Position numbers and translations under genes: made by a program
The notes under the pieces: model-generated
Told to the model about the DNA's origin: nothing
The model's database searches: none
What the model saw: the letters and a program-made list of their open reading frames with translations, nothing else
DNA from: Colwellia psychrerythraea
Lineage (GTDB): Bacteria; Pseudomonadota; Gammaproteobacteria; Enterobacterales; Alteromonadaceae
Length of the DNA stretch: 64,000 nt
Assembly: GCF_000764185.1 (NCBI RefSeq)
Contig: NZ_JQEC01000071.1
Location: 1 to 64,000, forward strand
Direction of reading: 5' to 3'
Shown: in pieces, positions 63,201-64,000 of the stretch
How the letters are laid out: every line of letters starts with the position of its first letter
Numbering within the stretch: position 1 is the stretch's first letter

Positions 63201-64000
63201 TTAACTATTAATAAGATCTTTTACTTGTTGCAAAGTATCGTTACTGTTGAAGCTAACACTTTTTAGTGATTTGTTAATGCGTTTATTTAAGCCTTGTAAT
63301 ACTTTACCCGGACCTACTTCAACGACTTTATCGATACCTTCACTGGCAAGTTGACTGATAGTCTCGCTCCAACGTACAGGTGAATATAATTGCTTAACCA
63401 GCGCGGCTTTGATTGCTTCGCTTGTTATTTCTTTAGCAACATCAACATTATTTACCACATTTATGACCGGCACGTTAAAGGTAACTTTATCTAGCTCAAC
63501 AGCTAACTTAGTAGCCGCATCATTCATTAAAGCACAATGTGATGGTACACTTACCGGTAAAGGTAAAACACGTTTAGCACCCGCTTCTTTACACAATATC
63601 CCAGCACGCTCAACTGCTTCTTTATGACCAGCGATGACTACTTGCCCTGGAGAATTAAAATTAACAGCTGATACAACTTGTGCTTCTTTTGCCATTTCAC
63701 AGGCATTAATAATTTCATCATCAGCAAGACCAATAACCGCTGCCATTGCGCCAGTACCTGCTGGAACACAGGCTTGCATGAATTCACCACGTTTTTCAAC
63801 AAGTACTACGGCTTCACTAAGAGAAAAAACACCCGCACAAACCAGTGCTGAATATTCACCTAAACTATGGCCAGCCATAACGTCAGGAGTTACATCCGAC
63901 TCAGCTTGCCAAACGCGCCATAAAGCAACACTGGCGGTTAATAATGCTGGCTGGGTAAAATTGGTTTGATTAAGCTTTTCGGCTGGGCCTTGCGCAACCA
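63201..64000 (-). CDS. fabD: Malonyl-CoA:ACP transacylase, 5' end beyond window
   Basis: Transfers malonyl from CoA to ACP. The catalytic Ser lies in AGHSLGEYSALVCAG and His in VPSHCALM. The reading frame stays open to the window edge; bases 63879-64000 encode AQGPAEKLN...PALLTASVALWRVWQ, matching the family, so the true start is outside. About 266 of 310 residues are visible. Confidence 0.96.
   Translation of the reverse strand, partial: VAQGPAEKLNQTNFTQPALLTASVALWRVWQAESDVTPDVMAGHSLGEYSALVCAGVFSLSEAVVLVEKRGEFMQACVPAGTGAMAAVIGLADDEIINACEMAKEAQVVSAVNFNSPGQVVIAGHKEAVERAGILCKEAGAKRVLPLPVSVPSHCALMNDAATKLAVELDKVTFNVPVINVVNNVDVAKEITSEAIKAALVKQLYSPVRWSETISQLASEGIDKVVEVGPGKVLQGLNKRINKSLKSVSFNSNDTLQQVKDLINS

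Overview
The window is AT-rich gammaproteobacterial chromosome. Gene content, order and protein sequences point to the Alteromonadales, most likely a Colwellia-like marine bacterium; this is a judgement from remembered family sequences, not a search. No insertion sequence, prophage, integrase or CRISPR array was seen. Both ends cut a gene: a tRNA-Ser at the left and fabD at the right.

Layout. (1) 1-3.4 kb: tRNA-Ser(UGA), tag, yccA and a compact tusDCB-tusE operon for tRNA 2-thiouridine synthesis. (2) 3.4-9.6 kb: a small YjfB-like protein, an unusually long second GAPDH, a DUF2989 lipoprotein, msrB, gnd and gapA. (3) 9.6-20.4 kb, minus strand: the conserved run gyrA - serC - aroA - cmk - rpsA - ihfB - lapA - lapB - pyrF. 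(4) 20.7-25.9 kb, plus strand: ubiG, then nrdA-nrdB-yfaE (class Ia ribonucleotide reductase and its ferredoxin) behind two NrdR-type boxes 31 bp apart. (5) 25.9-45.1 kb, minus strand: a 15-gene signalling operon. (6) 45.1-48.1 kb: a truncated haemoglobin, two doubtful small ORFs, yciB, a YciI-family gene and an LprI-like gene. (7) 48.2-55.1 kb: an AI-2E family permease, the ybbA-ybbP ABC system divergent from tesA, and a CPA2 antiporter. (8) 55.6-64 kb, minus strand: the fatty-acid cluster fabD - fabG - acpP - fabF - pabC - mltG - tmk - holB - pilZ - tatD.

The most interesting part is region 5. In transcription order it encodes STAS, CheY, CheA, CheW, CheW, a 1315-residue soluble chemoreceptor, CheR, CheD, CheB, a short membrane MCP-like protein, a second STAS protein, a receiver-PP2C-HATPase regulator (CrsR/HsbR-like), a receiver-only protein, a PAS hybrid histidine kinase and a receiver-GGEEF-HPt diguanylate cyclase. 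The core order resembles Pseudomonas aeruginosa Che2 and Vibrio cholerae cluster III. The big receptor has an N-terminal globin, six PAS domains (five near-identical, encoded by 381-bp tandem DNA repeats), a HAMP-like region, an MCP signalling domain and a C-terminal EWEEF. Each PAS keeps the His and Trp that Aer2-type PAS domains use for haem and O2, so one polypeptide could carry up to seven haems. The operon probably feeds an oxygen or redox input into a partner switch and c-di-GMP output as well as CheY. No flagellar genes are present here, so the output need not be motility.

Other points to check: a CheZ-like DxxxQ motif in the short membrane MCP, a C-terminal acidic-LF tail shared by three proteins of the operon, a three-hairpin terminated segment that may be a small RNA (55.40-55.57 kb), and the divergent ybbA/tesA genes whose start codons overlap.
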